Positions 1 to 10,915 are shown, counted from the stretch's first letter. The stretch: DNA of 64,000 nt from Allorhizobium pseudoryzae (GCF_011046245.1 NZ_CP049241.1:1612001-1676000); one strand, 5' to 3'. Numbers and translations: made by a program. Notes: generated by a model from the letters alone, not told the origin.

Positions 1-1521
1 GCAGTTGATGATGTCGTCCGTGCGCGCCATGACGAAGACATAACCGTCCTCATCCACCATGCCGGCATCGGCCGTCTTGTAGTAGCCCGGAAACTCGTCC
101 AGGCAGGCAGTGCGAAACCGCTCGTCCGCCTTCCAGAAGCTGACGAGGCAGCCGGGCGGCAGCGGCAGCTTGATGACGATATTGCCGAGCGTTCCCGCCG
201 GCACCGGATGACCAGCATCATCCACGACCTCGATCGCATGACCGGGCATGGGCAGCGTCGGCGACCCGTGCTTGACCGGCAGAAGGCCAAGCCCCAGCGG
301 ATTGGCGGCGATCGGCCAGCCGGTCTCGGTCTGCCACCAATGATCCACCACCGGCACCTTCAGCACCCGTTCGGCCCATTTCAGCGTTTCCGGATCGGCC
401 CGTTCGCCAGCGAGGAAGAGCGCCCGCATGCCGGAGAGATCATGCTTCGCCACGAGATCGCCGTCCGGATCATCCCGGCGGATGGCGCGAAACGCTGTCG
501 GCGCGGTGAACAGCACCTTCACGTCATACTCCTCGACGATGCGCCAGAAGGCGCCCGCATCCGGCGTGCCGACCGGTTTGCCTTCGTAGACCACGGTTGG
601 ATTGCCGGCGAGCAGCGGCGCATAGACGATGTAGGAATGGCCGACGACCCAGCCGATATCGGAGGCGGCCCAGAAGGCCTCGCCCCGTTCGACGCCGTAA
701 AGATTGCGCATGGTCCAGTTGAGGGCCACCATATGTCCGCCATTATCCCGCACCACCCCTTTGGGCTGGCCGGTCGTTCCGGAGGTGTAGAGCACGTAAA
801 GCGGATCCGTGGCCGCCACCGGCTCGCAGGCGACGACGGTTCCCTTCACCTTTTCGGCTTCCACCGCCTGGGCGAAATCCATGTCGCCATGTTCGTAGCG
901 CAGCACCGCATGCATCTGGTCTCGCTGCAGGATCAGGCAACAATCCGGCTTGACCTTCGCCATATCGACCGCCTGGTCGAGCAGCGGCTTGTAAGCGACG
1001 ACGCGGCCCGGCTCCAGGCCACAGCTGGCGCTGATCACCACCTTGGCTTCCGAATCATCCAGCCGTGTTGCCAGTTCATGCGCGGCAAAGCCGCCGAAGA
1101 CCACCGAATGGATGGCGCCAAGGCGGGCACAGGCCAGCATGGAGAAGATCGCCTCCGGCACCATCGGCATGTAGATGATCACACGATCACCCTTGCCGAC
1201 GCCGAGCCCCTTCAGGACTGCGGCCACCGCCTGCACTTCCACCAGCAGCTCGTCGTAGGTCAAGATACGCTTTTCGCCGGTCATGGCGCTGTCGAAGATC
1301 AGCGCCCGTTCGGCACCGCGCCCTTCGGCCACATGGCGGTCGATGCAGTTGTAGCAGGTGTTCGTTTCGCCACCGACAAACCAGCGGCCATAGACGCCCT
1401 GGTCCTTGTCGAAGATCGTCTCCGGCGGTGTGAACCAGTGGATGTCCTTGGCGGCCTCTGCCCAGAACGCCGCCGGGTCCTGCAGCCAGCCTTCATAGAC
1501 CGAATGATATCGGCTCTTCAT
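1..1521 (-). CDS. prpE: Propionyl/acetyl-CoA synthetase, 3' end cut by window
   Basis: An AMP-forming acyl-CoA synthetase that activates a short carboxylate (propionate or acetate) with ATP and CoA in the cytoplasm. Translating from the ATG at 1521 gives about 507 codons and the frame runs off the left edge at ...MARTDDIIN, so roughly the last 120-130 residues are missing. Visible marks are the N-terminal WLQDPAAFWAEAA segment, the AMP-binding P-loop YTSGTTGQPKG, the WWQTETGWPI motif and the TDDIIN hinge. The opening residues and the motif around TETGWPI look more like PrpE (propionate-CoA ligase) than Acs, but acetate cannot be excluded. GGGAGG lies 6-11 bases before the ATG. It is followed on the opposite side by yggS in the same direction. 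Confidence 0.85.
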   Translation of the reverse strand, partial: MKSRYHSVYEGWLQDPAAFWAEAAKDIHWFTPPETIFDKDQGVYGRWFVGGETNTCYNCIDRHVAEGRGAERALIFDSAMTGEKRILTYDELLVEVQAVAAVLKGLGVGKGDRVIIYMPMVPEAIFSMLACARLGAIHSVVFGGFAAHELATRLDDSEAKVVISASCGLEPGRVVAYKPLLDQAVDMAKVKPDCCLILQRDQMHAVLRYEHGDMDFAQAVEAEKVKGTVVACEPVAATDPLYVLYTSGTTGQPKGVVRDNGGHMVALNWTMRNLYGVERGEAFWAASDIGWVVGHSYIVYAPLLAGNPTVVYEGKPVGTPDAGAFWRIVEEYDVKVLFTAPTAFRAIRRDDPDGDLVAKHDLSGMRALFLAGERADPETLKWAERVLKVPVVDHWWQTETGWPIAANPLGLGLLPVKHGSPTLPMPGHAIEVVDDAGHPVPAGTLGNIVIKLPLPPGCLVSFWKADERFRTACLDEFPGYYKTADAGMVDEDGYVFVMARTDDIINC

Positions 1522-1630
1522 GTTTTCCTCCCTTGATCCGCCACGTCCTCCAGCGGCAGTTTAGGGAGGGATCAGACACGGGTGAAGCCCGACGAAAGGG
1601 GCACGCCTTCCGTCAAAAGTCTGGCATTTG

Positions 1631-2290
1631 TCAACGATGGCCGAAAATGGCAGAGCCGACGCGCACGCTGGTGGCGCCGAACGCAATCGCCGTCTCGAAA
1701 TCACCGGACATGCCCATGGAGAGCCGCTCCACCCCGCATTGCGCCGCCAGCTTGGCAAGAAGCGCAAAATAGGGGCCGGGATTGCCCTCGGCCGGCGGAA
1801 TGCACATCAATCCTTCGATGGTAAGCCCCAGTTCCTCGCGGCAGAAGCGGACAAAGGCGACCGTCTCCTTCGGCTTGATACCCGCCTTTTGCGGCTCCAT
1901 GCCGATATTGACCTGCACATAGAGCCGAACGGTGCGCCCCTGCCTCTTCATCTCGTCGGCGATGGCGCGCGCGATTTTCTCGCGGTCGATGGTCTCGATC
2001 ACGTCGAACAGGGCAACCGCATTGGCCGCCTTGTTGGATTGCAGCGGGCCGATGAGATGCAGTTCGAGACCGGGCGTTTCAGCCTTCAGTTCCGGCCACT
2101 TGCCTTCGCTTTCCTGCACGCGGTTTTCGCCGAACACCCGCTGACCGCTTTCGATCACCGGACGAATGGCATCGGCCTCGAAGGTCTTTGAGACGGCAAC
2201 CAGCGTGACGCTGCCGGACGCGCGGCCCGCCTCGTCTTCGGCCGCTGCGATCTTGCGGCGGACATCCGCCAGTCGTTCCTCGACATCCAT
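1631..2290 (-). CDS. yggS: YggS-family pyridoxal phosphate homeostasis protein
   Basis: A cytoplasmic PLP-binding protein of the YggS/PLPBP family (alanine racemase N-terminal-like barrel) that buffers pyridoxal phosphate and affects amino-acid and keto-acid balance. At about 219 residues it has the usual length. Recognisable stretches are LVAVSKTF (the lysine that binds PLP), VFGENRVQE, HLIGPLQSNKA, YVQVNIG and the C-terminal LSMGMSGDFETAIAFGATSVRVGSAIFG. The ATG at 2290 is preferred over an in-frame GTG nine bases upstream because AGGGAG sits about 8 bases before it. It diverges from leuS; the 162-base gap between them should hold both promoters. Confidence 0.9.
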   Translation of the reverse strand: MDVEERLADVRRKIAAAEDEAGRASGSVTLVAVSKTFEADAIRPVIESGQRVFGENRVQESEGKWPELKAETPGLELHLIGPLQSNKAANAVALFDVIETIDREKIARAIADEMKRQGRTVRLYVQVNIGMEPQKAGIKPKETVAFVRFCREELGLTIEGLMCIPPAEGNPGPYFALLAKLAAQCGVERLSMGMSGDFETAIAFGATSVRVGSAIFGHR

Positions 2291-2452
2291 TGCGCACACT
2301 CCCTGAGATCGGACCCTTGGCGATTAGCCGCATGTCCCCCACATGCCAAGGGCGTGAAGCGGAAATTTGCCGGAAACGCCGCCAAAACTTGACGCTCCCT
2401 GCCATTCGTGGTGAAGGTCACCCATCTTATTCGTACCCGGAATTTCATTGAA

Positions 2453-5086
2453 ATGGCGACCGAACGTTACAATCCGCGGGATGCCGAACCCCGTTGGCAA
2501 AAGAAGTGGGCCGAAGCGAAAACCTTCGAGACCGACAATGGCGACCCGCGCGACAAATATTACGTGCTCGAGATGTTTCCCTATCCGTCGGGACGCATTC
2601 ACATGGGCCATGTGCGCAACTATGCGATGGGCGATGTGGTGGCGCGCTACAAGCGTGCCCGCGGCTTCAACGTTCTTCACCCGATGGGCTGGGATGCCTT
2701 CGGCATGCCGGCGGAAAATGCCGCCATGCAGAACAAGGTCCATCCCAAGGAATGGACCTACCAGAACATCGCCACCATGCGGGCCCAGCTGAAATCCATG
2801 GGTCTGTCGCTCGACTGGTCGCGCGAATTCGCCACCTGCGACGTCGATTATTACCATCGCCAGCAGCACCTCTTCCTCGACATGATGGAAAAGGGCCTGG
2901 TCTACCGCAAGCAGTCTAAGGTGAACTGGGACCCGGTCGATCAGACGGTTCTCGCCAACGAGCAGGTGATCGACGGGCGCGGCTGGCGCTCCGGCGCGCT
3001 GGTGGAACAGCGCGAACTGACGCAGTGGTTCTTCAAGATCACCGATTTTGCCCAGGATCTGCTCGACGCGCTGGATACACTCGATCAGTGGCCGGACAAG
3101 GTCCGTCTGATGCAGAAGAACTGGATCGGCCGTTCCGAGGGTCTCACGATCCGCTGGGAACTGTCCGAGCCGAGCCGCGCGGCGGCCGACTGCAGCGAGA
3201 TCGAAGTTTACACCACGCGTCCCGATACGCTGTTCGGCGCCTCGTTCCTGGCCATCTCCGCCGATCATCCGGTGGCGAAGGCGCTTTCCGCCGCCCGTGC
3301 CGACGTGCAGGAATTCTGCGAGGAATGCCGCCGCCAGGGGACTTCGCTGGCTGCACTCGAAACGGCTGAAAAGAAGGGCATGGATACCGGACTGACGGTC
3401 AGGCATCCGCTCGATCCCTCCTGGGAACTGCCGGTTTACATCGCCAACTTCGTGCTGATGGAATACGGCACGGGCGCCATCTTCGGCTGCCCGTCCGGCG
3501 ACCAGCGCGACCTCGATTTCGCCCGCAAATACGATCTGCCCGTGGTTCCCGTGGTCATGCCGGCCGATGGTGATGCGGCAAGCTTCGAGATCGGCGCGGA
3601 AGCCTATGACGGCGACGGCGTGATGATCAACTCGCGCTTCCTCGACGGCCTGCCGACAGACGAGGCCTTCCAGAAGGTGGCGGGCATGCTGACCGGGCAG
3701 ACGCTCGGCAATGCCCCGCAGGCGGCCCGCAAGGTGAATTTCCGCCTGCGCGACTGGGGCATTTCGCGTCAGCGTTATTGGGGCTGCCCGATCCCGGTCA
3801 TCCATTGCGATGATTGCGGCGTGGTTCCGGTGCCGAAGCAGGATCTGCCGGTGAAACTGCCGGACGACGTCACCTTCGACGTGCCGGGCAATCCGCTGGA
3901 CCGCCATCCGACCTGGCGCAACGTGGCCTGCCCGCATTGCGGCAAGCCGGCCCGGCGCGAGACGGATACGATGGATACCTTCGTCGATTCCAGCTGGTAT
4001 TTCACCCGCTTCACAGCCCCTTGGGAAAACAACCCGACGGACCCGAAGATCGCCGACCACTGGCTGCCGGTGGACCAGTATATTGGAGGCATCGAACACG
4101 CGATCCTGCATCTGCTCTATTCCCGTTTCTTCACCCGCGCTATGCGCGAGACGGGCCACGTGGGGCTGAACGAACCCTTCAAGGGCCTCTTCACCCAGGG
4201 CATGGTGGTGCATGAAACCTATCGCCTCGGCGAAGGGCAGAATGGTCACTGGGTGGCACCGGCCGAAATCCGCATCGATGAGGTCGATGGTGTTCGCAAG
4301 GCCTACATGATTGCCTCCGGCGAAGAGGTATCGATCGGCTCCATCGAGAAGATGTCGAAGTCGAAGAAGAATGTTGTCGATCCGGACGATATCATCGCCT
4401 CCTATGGCGCCGATACGGCCCGCTTCTTCGTGCTCTCCGATTCACCGCCAGACCGTGACGTGATCTGGTCGGAAGCCGGCGTCGAAGGCGCCCATCGGTT
4501 TGTCCAGCGAGTCTGGCGCCTGATCTCCGAAGCAGCACCGGTGTTAACGTCAGTGGCGGCGAATCCGGCTAAGGATGGTGCGGCGCTGGCTATCTCTCAG
4601 GCCGCGCACAAGACATTGCAAGCGGTCCAGGGCGATTACGACAAGCTGGCCTTCAACAAGGCGGTGGCACGCATCTATGAGTTGGTCAACACCCTTGCTG
4701 GGCCTTTGACAAAGGTCGCCGGCGGTGGCGAGGATGCGGCTTACGTTGCCGCTGTCCGCAACGCAGCGGAAATCCTGGTCCAGCTGATTGGCCCGATGAC
4801 ACCACACTTGGCGGAGGAGTGCTGGAACGTGCTCGGCCGCGATGGTTACGTCGCCGAAACGGCTTGGCCGATCTTCGATCCGGAGCTGGTTGCCGACGAC
4901 CAGGTGCTGATGCCGGTGCAGATCAACGGCAAGAAGCGTGCGGAATTGACAATCTCGCGCGACGCGGATCAGAATGCCGTGCAGCAGGCAGCGCTGCAAC
5001 TGGAGGCCGTTCAGACAGCTTTGGCTGGCGGGCAGCCGAAGAAGATCATCGTCGTCCCACAGAGGATCATCAACATTGTTGTCTGA
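2453..5086 (+). CDS. leuS: Leucyl-tRNA synthetase
   Basis: Class Ia aminoacyl-tRNA synthetase charging tRNA-Leu with leucine. From the ATG at 2453 the protein is 877 residues, close to the alphaproteobacterial norm; an upstream in-frame start would add 15 unlike residues. The HIGH-type motif is HMGH at residues 50-53 within [11 protein letters not shown]. The KMSKS loop is at residues 633-637, followed by [10 protein letters not shown]. Between them lies the CP1 editing domain ([27 protein letters not shown]) and the [10 protein letters not shown] zinc/connective region. It heads a plus-strand cluster with lptE and holA; the lptE start overlaps the leuS stop, a pairing common in rhizobia. Confidence 0.98.
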   Translation: MATERYNPRDAEPRWQKKWAEAKTFETDNGDPRDKYYVLEMFPYPSGRIHMGHVRNYAMGDVVARYKRARGFNVLHPMGWDAFGMPAENAAMQNKVHPKEWTYQNIATMRAQLKSMGLSLDWSREFATCDVDYYHRQQHLFLDMMEKGLVYRKQSKVNWDPVDQTVLANEQVIDGRGWRSGALVEQRELTQWFFKITDFAQDLLDALDTLDQWPDKVRLMQKNWIGRSEGLTIRWELSEPSRAAADCSEIEVYTTRPDTLFGASFLAISADHPVAKALSAARADVQEFCEECRRQGTSLAALETAEKKGMDTGLTVRHPLDPSWELPVYIANFVLMEYGTGAIFGCPSGDQRDLDFARKYDLPVVPVVMPADGDAASFEIGAEAYDGDGVMINSRFLDGLPTDEAFQKVAGMLTGQTLGNAPQAARKVNFRLRDWGISRQRYWGCPIPVIHCDDCGVVPVPKQDLPVKLPDDVTFDVPGNPLDRHPTWRNVACPHCGKPARRETDTMDTFVDSSWYFTRFTAPWENNPTDPKIADHWLPVDQYIGGIEHAILHLLYSRFFTRAMRETGHVGLNEPFKGLFTQGMVVHETYRLGEGQNGHWVAPAEIRIDEVDGVRKAYMIASGEEVSIGSIEKMSKSKKNVVDPDDIIASYGADTARFFVLSDSPPDRDVIWSEAGVEGAHRFVQRVWRLISEAAPVLTSVAANPAKDGAALAISQAAHKTLQAVQGDYDKLAFNKAVARIYELVNTLAGPLTKVAGGGEDAAYVAAVRNAAEILVQLIGPMTPHLAEECWNVLGRDGYVAETAWPIFDPELVADDQVLMPVQINGKKRAELTISRDADQNAVQQAALQLEAVQTALAGGQPKKIIVVPQRIINIVV

Positions 5087-5597
5087 GCTTTCGCCCGTCC
5101 TTCGGCGCGCTGGTCGCGTTTCTCTGTTCCTGGCAGCTGCCGCTTTGATGGCCGGTTGCCAGGTGCGCCCCATGTACTCCACAGACAGCGCCGTTCCGCA
5201 GAAGCTCGCAGCGATCAAGATTTCGCCGGCTGACGACCGGGTGGAGCAGGTGGTGCGCAACCGCCTGATCTTCCTGATGAGCGGAGGTGCTGGCGAAGCC
5301 GCAACAGCCGATTATCAGTTGCAGATGAATGTCACGTCAGTTCGTGCCGACATTCTCGATGACGAGATTTCGGCCGTACTGAAACCAAGTCGTGTCACCG
5401 TGACGGCAACCTACAGCCTGTCGTCGATAAAGGATCCAAAGGTGCTGAAGCAGGGCACGCGATCTGTGACGGCTCTGGTTGATATCGGCAATCAGGAATT
5501 CGCCAAGCTGCGGGCCTATCGTGACGCGGAGGACAGGGCAGGGCGCGAGCTTGCAGAGTTCATCCGTGCGGACCTCGCCTCTGTTCTTGGCCGTTAG
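5076..5597 (+). CDS. lptE: LPS-assembly lipoprotein LptE
   Basis: A small outer-membrane lipoprotein (about 173 residues) expected to partner LptD in placing lipopolysaccharide in the outer leaflet. The N-terminus has a hydrophobic signal segment ([13 protein letters not shown]) ending in a lipobox LMAGC, then CQVRPMYS, typical of LptE proteins. There is no ATG near the signal peptide in this frame; TTG codons at 5076 and 5079 overlap the end of leuS, and GAGG at 5062-5065 fits the first. The region after the lipobox ([20 protein letters not shown]) matches the LptE family pattern. Sequence identity in this family is low, so the call rests on the lipobox, the size and the leuS-lptE-holA context. 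Confidence 0.8.
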   Translation: MLSELSPVLRRAGRVSLFLAAAALMAGCQVRPMYSTDSAVPQKLAAIKISPADDRVEQVVRNRLIFLMSGGAGEAATADYQLQMNVTSVRADILDDEISAVLKPSRVTVTATYSLSSIKDPKVLKQGTRSVTALVDIGNQEFAKLRAYRDAEDRAGRELAEFIRADLASVLGR

Positions 5598-5602
5598 GGC
5601 GA

Positions 5603-6652
5603 ATGGCGGAAATCAAAGCCCATGAATTCGATCGCTTCTTGCCGAAAGCGATCGATCTCTACCGGATCTTCCTGGTCTATGGCCCGGATCGGGGACTTGT
5701 ATCCGAGCGGGCAGCGGACTTGGCTGCCAAGGCCGGTGCCAAACCGGATGATCCATTTTCCTTTACGCGCATGGATCTGTCTGACCTGCAGGGCGACCCT
5801 GGCCGGCTGGTCGATGAGGTAAATGCACTCGGTCTGTTTGGCGGTGCGAAGGTGATCTGGGTCAAGGGTACAGGGTCCGACAAGGCCCTGACCGAGGGAC
5901 TACAGGTTCTGCTCTCCTCGTCTTCGGCGGAAAATTTCCTGATCATTGAGGGCGGCGACCTCAAGAAGACGAGCCCGCTGCGCAAGATCTGCGAGCAGGG
6001 AAAGATCGTGGTTGCCATTCCCTGCTACGCCGACGATATCAAGGCACTCAATCAACTGGTCGATCAGGAGCTTTCTGCGGAAAACCTGAAGATCACCTCC
6101 GATGCCCGCGAAAGATTGCTGGAGGTGCTGGGCGGTGACCGTGTGGCCTCCCGCAACGAGATCCGTAAGCTTGCCCTCTATTGCCGCGGCACGGGAACCG
6201 TGACCGAGGACCATGTCCTCGATATCATTGGTGACGCGAGCGCCATTTCCACGGACGATGCGGTGGATTGTGTGCTGAAGGGCGATGTGGCCGGTCTGCA
6301 CCGCGCGGTCCAAAAGATCACCGCATCGAAAACACCGATCTTCCTTGTTCTTCAATCCTGCCTGAAGCAGTTTCAGCTGCTGGACCTGATGCGGACGGAG
6401 ATGGAGGAAAAGCGGACACCAGCAACACAGGTGATGCAGACCACCGGCCGCCATATCCACTTCAAACGCAAGCCGCTGTTTGAGGCAGCGCTGCGCAACT
6501 GGCCCGTGGACGCATTGGCTCGCGAAGCAAACCGCCTGCAGACGGCGGTCCTGCAATCACGCCAGAAGGCTGTGCTGGAGGATACGATCGCGTTCCAGAC
6601 CTTGCTCGCCACCGCTCTTCAATCGGCGCGAGCCGCCGGGCGTCAGACCTGA
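5603..6652 (+). CDS. holA: DNA polymerase III delta subunit
   Basis: The delta subunit of the clamp loader, which opens the beta sliding clamp ring on DNA. At 349 residues it has normal length. The N-terminal part (FLVYGPDRGLVSERAADLAAKAG) and the FGGAKVIWVKG segment fit the AAA+-like domain of HolA, which lacks a working Walker A; the C-terminal helices (FLVLQSCLKQFQLLDLMR) fit the collar domain. The start is the ATG at 5603 with a short AGGG just before it, 5 bases after the lptE stop. It is the last gene of the leuS-lptE-holA run and converges on parB. Confidence 0.93.
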   Translation: MAEIKAHEFDRFLPKAIDLYRIFLVYGPDRGLVSERAADLAAKAGAKPDDPFSFTRMDLSDLQGDPGRLVDEVNALGLFGGAKVIWVKGTGSDKALTEGLQVLLSSSSAENFLIIEGGDLKKTSPLRKICEQGKIVVAIPCYADDIKALNQLVDQELSAENLKITSDARERLLEVLGGDRVASRNEIRKLALYCRGTGTVTEDHVLDIIGDASAISTDDAVDCVLKGDVAGLHRAVQKITASKTPIFLVLQSCLKQFQLLDLMRTEMEEKRTPATQVMQTTGRHIHFKRKPLFEAALRNWPVDALAREANRLQTAVLQSRQKAVLEDTIAFQTLLATALQSARAAGRQT

Positions 6653-6688
6653 CGAAAGCAGGCGGTGCGCGCGACCACCGTCGAGCCG

Positions 6689-7570
6689 TCAGCGGCGCTC
6701 CAGAAGCCGGCAAATCTCTTCCAGCTGCTCCAGGGTGCGGTAGCTGATCTTGATCTGGCCACCCGTTCCCTTGTGGTTGATCTTGATATCGAGACCAAGC
6801 GAATCCGACAGGCTGCGTTCCAGCGCAAGCGTGTCGGAATCCTTTTCCTTGCTGCCATGGACACTCGTCGGCTCCGACTGGGCCTTAATATCGTTCTGCG
6901 CAAGACGTTCGGCATCTCGCACGGACATGCCCTTGGTGACGATCGTGCGCGCGAGCGACACGGGATCCGAGGTCGAGACGAGAGCCCGGGCATGACCGGC
7001 AGACAGATCTCCCGTCGCCAGCATGTCCCGCACGGGATCCGGCAGTTTCAGAAGACGCAGGCTATTGGCCACATGGCTGCGGCTCTTGCCGATGATTTCG
7101 CCAAGATCATTCTGGGTGTAGCCGTGTTCGGCAATCAGCTGCTCATAGCCCAAAGCTTCTTCGAGCGGATTAAGGTCGGACCGCTGAACGTTCTCGACAA
7201 TCGCAATCTCGAGAGCCGTTCTGTCATCCACGTCACGAACGATGACAGGGATCTCGATCAACCCCGCCAGCTGGGCAGCCCGCCAGCGCCGTTCCCCGGC
7301 AATAATTTCGAAAGCTGATCCTCTGGGGCGCACGACGACCGGCTGAACGATGCCGTGTTGACGAATGGAGCTGGACAGATCCTGCAGCTCCGCTTCGTCG
7401 AACATGCGGCGCGGGTTGCGCGGGTTGCGCGTGATATGCTCGATCGGCACCATCCGGTCGGGACTGATCGTTTTCGCCGATGGCTCACCAAGGGGAACCG
7501 TCTGGTCGATTTCGCCGATCAATGCAGCCAGGCCGCGGCCCAGTCGCCGTTTGGAGGGATCGTCATTCAT
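6689..7570 (-). CDS. parB: Chromosome partitioning protein ParB
   Basis: Centromere-binding CTPase clamp that loads at parS sites, spreads, and works with ParA to segregate the origin. Length 293 residues. The N-terminal KRRLGRGLAALIGE, the arginine-rich PRNPRRMFDE, and the CTP-binding GERRWRAAQLAG box (box II) are present, followed by the helix-turn-helix around IGKSRSHVANSLRLLKLP and a C-terminal dimerisation region (KISYRTLEQLEEICRLLERR). parA lies 21 bases upstream on the same strand. Several parS-like sites are seen in this window, within about 10 kb either side of the putative origin. Confidence 0.97.
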   Translation of the reverse strand: MNDDPSKRRLGRGLAALIGEIDQTVPLGEPSAKTISPDRMVPIEHITRNPRNPRRMFDEAELQDLSSSIRQHGIVQPVVVRPRGSAFEIIAGERRWRAAQLAGLIEIPVIVRDVDDRTALEIAIVENVQRSDLNPLEEALGYEQLIAEHGYTQNDLGEIIGKSRSHVANSLRLLKLPDPVRDMLATGDLSAGHARALVSTSDPVSLARTIVTKGMSVRDAERLAQNDIKAQSEPTSVHGSKEKDSDTLALERSLSDSLGLDIKINHKGTGGQIKISYRTLEQLEEICRLLERR

Positions 7571-7591
7571 GTTTCATACCTTCGAACGAGT

Positions 7592-8383
7592 TCAGGCCGC
7601 CTTCCGGCGCCGTTCACGCTGGATGACCTCCGAGGCCAGCTGCAGATAGGCCTGACTGCCGGCGCATTTGAGATCATAGAGGATAGCCGGCTTACCATAG
7701 GAAGGCGCTTCTGACACCCGCACATTGCGCGGAATGAGCGTGTGGTAAACTTTTTCCCCGAGATAGGTCCGGACATCACTGACAACCTGCTGCGCCAGAT
7801 TGTTGCGCGCATCGAACATGGTCAGCACCACGCCCTGGATATCCAATCGCGGATTGACCGTCTGACGGACCTGGTTCACCGTTTCCAGCAACTGGCTGAG
7901 GCCTTCGAGCGCAAAAAATTCGCACTGGAGCGGCACCAGAACGGAATGCGCCGCGGCCATGGCATTGATGGTCAGAAGATTGAAAGAGGGCGGGCAATCG
8001 AGCAGGATATAGCTATAGCTCGCCGCCTCCGGGCTCGTCAGCGCACGTCGAAGGCGAAAGGCGCGATCGGATTGCTGTGCAATCTCCATTTCCAACCCCA
8101 GAAGGTCCATTGTGGAGGGGATGATGGAGAGATTGGGAACGGCGGTCGCAACGGCGGCCTCCGAGAGAGTGCAGTTTCCCATCATGACATCAAAGGAAGA
8201 GATCTTTCTGTCGCGGCGGTCGATTCCCAATCCCGTGCTGGCATTCCCCTGCGGATCGAGATCGACGATCAGCACCTGTTCTCCGATCGCTGCCAACGCG
8301 GTGGCCAGGTTGATCGCCGTCGTGGTTTTACCGACGCCACCCTTCTGGTTGGCGATCGTAATGATGCGGTTAAGCTCGGTCAT
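7592..8383 (-). CDS. parA: Chromosome partitioning ATPase ParA
   Basis: Walker-type ATPase that forms a nucleoid gradient and moves ParB-parS complexes. The deviant Walker A is ANQKGGVGKTT, followed by IVDLDPQGNASTGLG, and the Walker B-like region is YILLDCPPSFNLLTINAM. The ATG at 8383 gives 263 residues; a TTG at 8407 overlapping the rsmG stop is an alternative that would add eight residues (MTSSAGVP). It sits in the classical rsmG-parA-parB order. A promoter for parAB alone is not obvious, so it is probably transcribed with rsmG/mnmG. Confidence 0.97.
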   Translation of the reverse strand: MTELNRIITIANQKGGVGKTTTAINLATALAAIGEQVLIVDLDPQGNASTGLGIDRRDRKISSFDVMMGNCTLSEAAVATAVPNLSIIPSTMDLLGLEMEIAQQSDRAFRLRRALTSPEAASYSYILLDCPPSFNLLTINAMAAAHSVLVPLQCEFFALEGLSQLLETVNQVRQTVNPRLDIQGVVLTMFDARNNLAQQVVSDVRTYLGEKVYHTLIPRNVRVSEAPSYGKPAILYDLKCAGSQAYLQLASEVIQRERRRKAA

Positions 8384-8403
8384 GGGGACACCTGCTGATG
8401 AGG

Positions 8404-9021
8404 TCAAACCTGGTGCTGCAAGTTGGAGATTTCCAGGATCACGGAATCGTCTTCAACCGCGCTGGCATGTTGTATCAAATCGAAAGACCAACGGCCATTG
8501 GCTTTGTTCACTTCGCTGGCGTAATCCCGCCCTTTGTGCAGAAATGCCTTGACGTCCGGCTTGGCAGCCATCCAGGGCGAACAGTAATCCAGCAGCAGAG
8601 GCAGCTCTGCCAGGGCACGGGCAGAGATTAGGTCGCAGGTCGGGATCAGCGACGGTGCCTGCTCGATGCGGACCGGATGGACACTTCCGCGTCCTCCGGT
8701 TTCCGTCAATGCGGTACGCAGGAAAGAGGCTTTCTTCTGGTTACTTTCGACCAGATGGACCCAGCCATTACCCAGTTCAGCCAGGAAGATCGCCGTTATT
8801 ATCCCTGGGAAACCGCCACCGGATCCTAGATCCACCCAGGTGTGTGGATGCGGCGACAGCTGGAAAATCTGCGCGCTGTCTGCGATATGCCTTTGCCAAA
8901 AGTCGGCCTTCGTCGAAGGCGCCACAAGATTGATGGCTTTCGTCCAACGCTGGAACAGTGTCTCGAACCGTTCAAGACGCTGCACCGTTTCACGTGAAAC
9001 ACTTATCCCGTTCAGCTGCAT
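8404..9021 (-). CDS. rsmG: 16S rRNA (guanine-527 N7) methyltransferase RsmG (GidB)
   Basis: SAM-dependent methyltransferase making m7G527 in 16S rRNA; its loss is known to give low-level streptomycin resistance in several bacteria. The SAM-binding motif I is [12 protein letters not shown], preceded by [22 protein letters not shown] is motif II. The ATG at 9021 overlaps the mnmG stop as TGATG, which favours coupled translation; a GTG directly before it is also in frame. Length 205 residues. A parS-like site lies inside its 5' coding part (codons for SRET). Confidence 0.96.
   Translation of the reverse strand: MQLNGISVSRETVQRLERFETLFQRWTKAINLVAPSTKADFWQRHIADSAQIFQLSPHPHTWVDLGSGGGFPGIITAIFLAELGNGWVHLVESNQKKASFLRTALTETGGRGSVHPVRIEQAPSLIPTCDLISARALAELPLLLDYCSPWMAAKPDVKAFLHKGRDYASEVNKANGRWSFDLIQHASAVEDDSVILEISNLQHQV
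8986..9001. other. parS-like ParB-binding site within rsmG
   Basis: CGTTTCACGTGAAACA matches the bacterial parS consensus TGTTTCACGTGAAACA at 15 of 16 bases. It lies in the coding start of rsmG, about 6.5 kb from the putative origin. Overlap with a gene end is usual for chromosomal parS sites. Confidence 0.9.
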
Positions 9022-10892
9022 CACGAGACTCGCAATTCGCGAATCGGCTCGCGCTTCTTAACCAGGGATATAATCAAAGCCAGGGCCGCCGGTGTCATAC
9101 CGTCCACCTTCGCCGCTTGGGCGATATTGCGAGGCTTGGCACGATCCAGCTTCAACTTCAACTCGTTTGACAGACCAGAAACGTGGCTGAAATCGAAGTC
9201 ATCCGGAATGCGCCGCTCTTCATCGCGCTGCACCGACTGAATATCTGCGCTCTGGCGCTCCAGGTAAACCGCATAGCCGGCTTCGATTTCCAGGGCCTCA
9301 GCGACCTTAGCGGGCAGGGTCTGCAAGTCCGGCCAGACGGATGATAGGACAGAAAGCGAAATATCCGGATAGGATAGAAGGTCGTAACCGCGGCGACGCT
9401 GTCCATCCTCATTCAGACGAATGGAGTGGCTGCGAGCTTCCTTCGGAGTCAAGGAAACGCTCTGCAGCAGTGTCCGCCCGCGATCCATCTCGGAGACATA
9501 GCCCTCAAATCGCTCTTTGCGATCCTTGCCCACCAGTCCCAGTTCGATGGCGGTGGGTGTTAATCGGATGTCCGCATTGTCAGCCCGCAGCGACAGACGA
9601 TATTCTGCGCGCGAGGTAAACATCCGATAGGGTTCGGAGACGCCGCGGGATGTTAGATCATCCACCATAACGCCGATGTAGGAATCCGTACGGCTGAAGA
9701 TGTGGCTCACCTGCCCAAAGGCACGCCGCGCTGCGTTGAGCCCGGCCACCAGGCCCTGGGCCCCAGCTTCCTCGTAACCCGTCGTGCCGTTGATCTGGCC
9801 GGCCAGAAATAGACCCGGCATCTTCTTCAACTGCAAATCGGCCGTTAGTTCGCGCGGATCGACATGATCGTATTCGATCGCATATCCGGGCTGGAGGATC
9901 TCCACCTTTTCGAGGCCGGGGATTGTCCGGATGAATTGCTCCTGCACATCTGCGGGAAGCGAGGTGGAAATTCCGTTGGGATAAACAGTCGGATCGTCCA
10001 GACCTTCCGGCTCCAGAAAAATCTGATGTCCATCCCGTTCGCCAAACCGGACAATCTTGTCTTCGATGGAGGGACAATAGCGCGGCCCGACGCCAGTGAT
10101 CTGGCCGGAGTACATCGCGGATCTAGAGATGTTGTCCGCAATGATCTTGTGGGTCGCCTCCGTTGTCCGCGTCACACCGCAGGCAATTTGCGGCGTCATG
10201 ATCCGATCGGTCATGAATGAGAACGGAACCGGATCTTCGTCCGCATCCTGTTTGCCGATGGCGTCCCAATCGATCGTCCGACCATCAAGACGAGCCGGCG
10301 TTCCGGTCTTCAGTCGTCCCAGCGACAAGCCGAGTGCGGTCAAGGTTGCAGAAAGGCCGAGGGACGGCGCTTCACCAACACGGCCCGCTGCAACCGTATC
10401 GGAACCGATATGAATCACACCCCTTAAGAAGGTCCCCGTGGTTAAGACAACGGAAGACGTCTGATACACTCGTCCGTCCGCCATCACGAGCCCAGTGATG
10501 GCGCTATCCGCATGCTGCAAATCGAAAGCATCGCCTTCGATAACATCAATGTTTTCGTGGTCAGCGATGGCCGCTTGCATGGCCTCGCGGTACAGACGTC
10601 GATCAGCCTGGGTCCGCGGGCCGCGAACAGCTGGGCCTTTCTTGCGGTTCAGCAGACGAAACTGGATCCCAGACACATCGGCAATCCGCCCCATGAGGCC
10701 ATCGAGCGCATCGATTTCGCGCACCAGATGGCCTTTTCCGAGCCCGCCTATGGCCGGATTGCAGGACATGACACCAATGGTGTCGCGTCGGTGCGTTACC
10801 AGTGCGGTCTTGGCACCCAGTCGCGCCGCAGCCGATGCAGCTTCACATCCGGCGTGGCCACCGCCGATCACAATCACATCAAATTTGGTCAT
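9021..10892 (-). CDS. mnmG: tRNA uridine 34 carboxymethylaminomethyl enzyme MnmG (GidA)
   Basis: FAD-dependent partner of MnmE that installs the cmnm5 group on wobble uridine 34 of certain tRNAs. Length 623 residues, normal for the family. The FAD dinucleotide-binding motif is [20 protein letters not shown] at residues 6-25; further family marks are [34 protein letters not shown] and [18 protein letters not shown]. It shares TGATG with rsmG downstream and lies 36 bases after mnmE; a parS-like site fills that gap. Confidence 0.98.
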   Translation of the reverse strand: MTKFDVIVIGGGHAGCEAASAAARLGAKTALVTHRRDTIGVMSCNPAIGGLGKGHLVREIDALDGLMGRIADVSGIQFRLLNRKKGPAVRGPRTQADRRLYREAMQAAIADHENIDVIEGDAFDLQHADSAITGLVMADGRVYQTSSVVLTTGTFLRGVIHIGSDTVAAGRVGEAPSLGLSATLTALGLSLGRLKTGTPARLDGRTIDWDAIGKQDADEDPVPFSFMTDRIMTPQIACGVTRTTEATHKIIADNISRSAMYSGQITGVGPRYCPSIEDKIVRFGERDGHQIFLEPEGLDDPTVYPNGISTSLPADVQEQFIRTIPGLEKVEILQPGYAIEYDHVDPRELTADLQLKKMPGLFLAGQINGTTGYEEAGAQGLVAGLNAARRAFGQVSHIFSRTDSYIGVMVDDLTSRGVSEPYRMFTSRAEYRLSLRADNADIRLTPTAIELGLVGKDRKERFEGYVSEMDRGRTLLQSVSLTPKEARSHSIRLNEDGQRRRGYDLLSYPDISLSVLSSVWPDLQTLPAKVAEALEIEAGYAVYLERQSADIQSVQRDEERRIPDDFDFSHVSGLSNELKLKLDRAKPRNIAQAAKVDGMTPAALALIISLVKKREPIRELRVS

Positions 10893-10915
10893 GGTGGTTC
10901 CAACTGCCCGGGCAG

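Noticed and set aside
2324..4249. Long open frame of 641 codons on the strand opposite leuS
   Set aside because: It is antisense to a certain gene, rich in His/Arg/Gly as GC-rich shadows are, and resembles no family.
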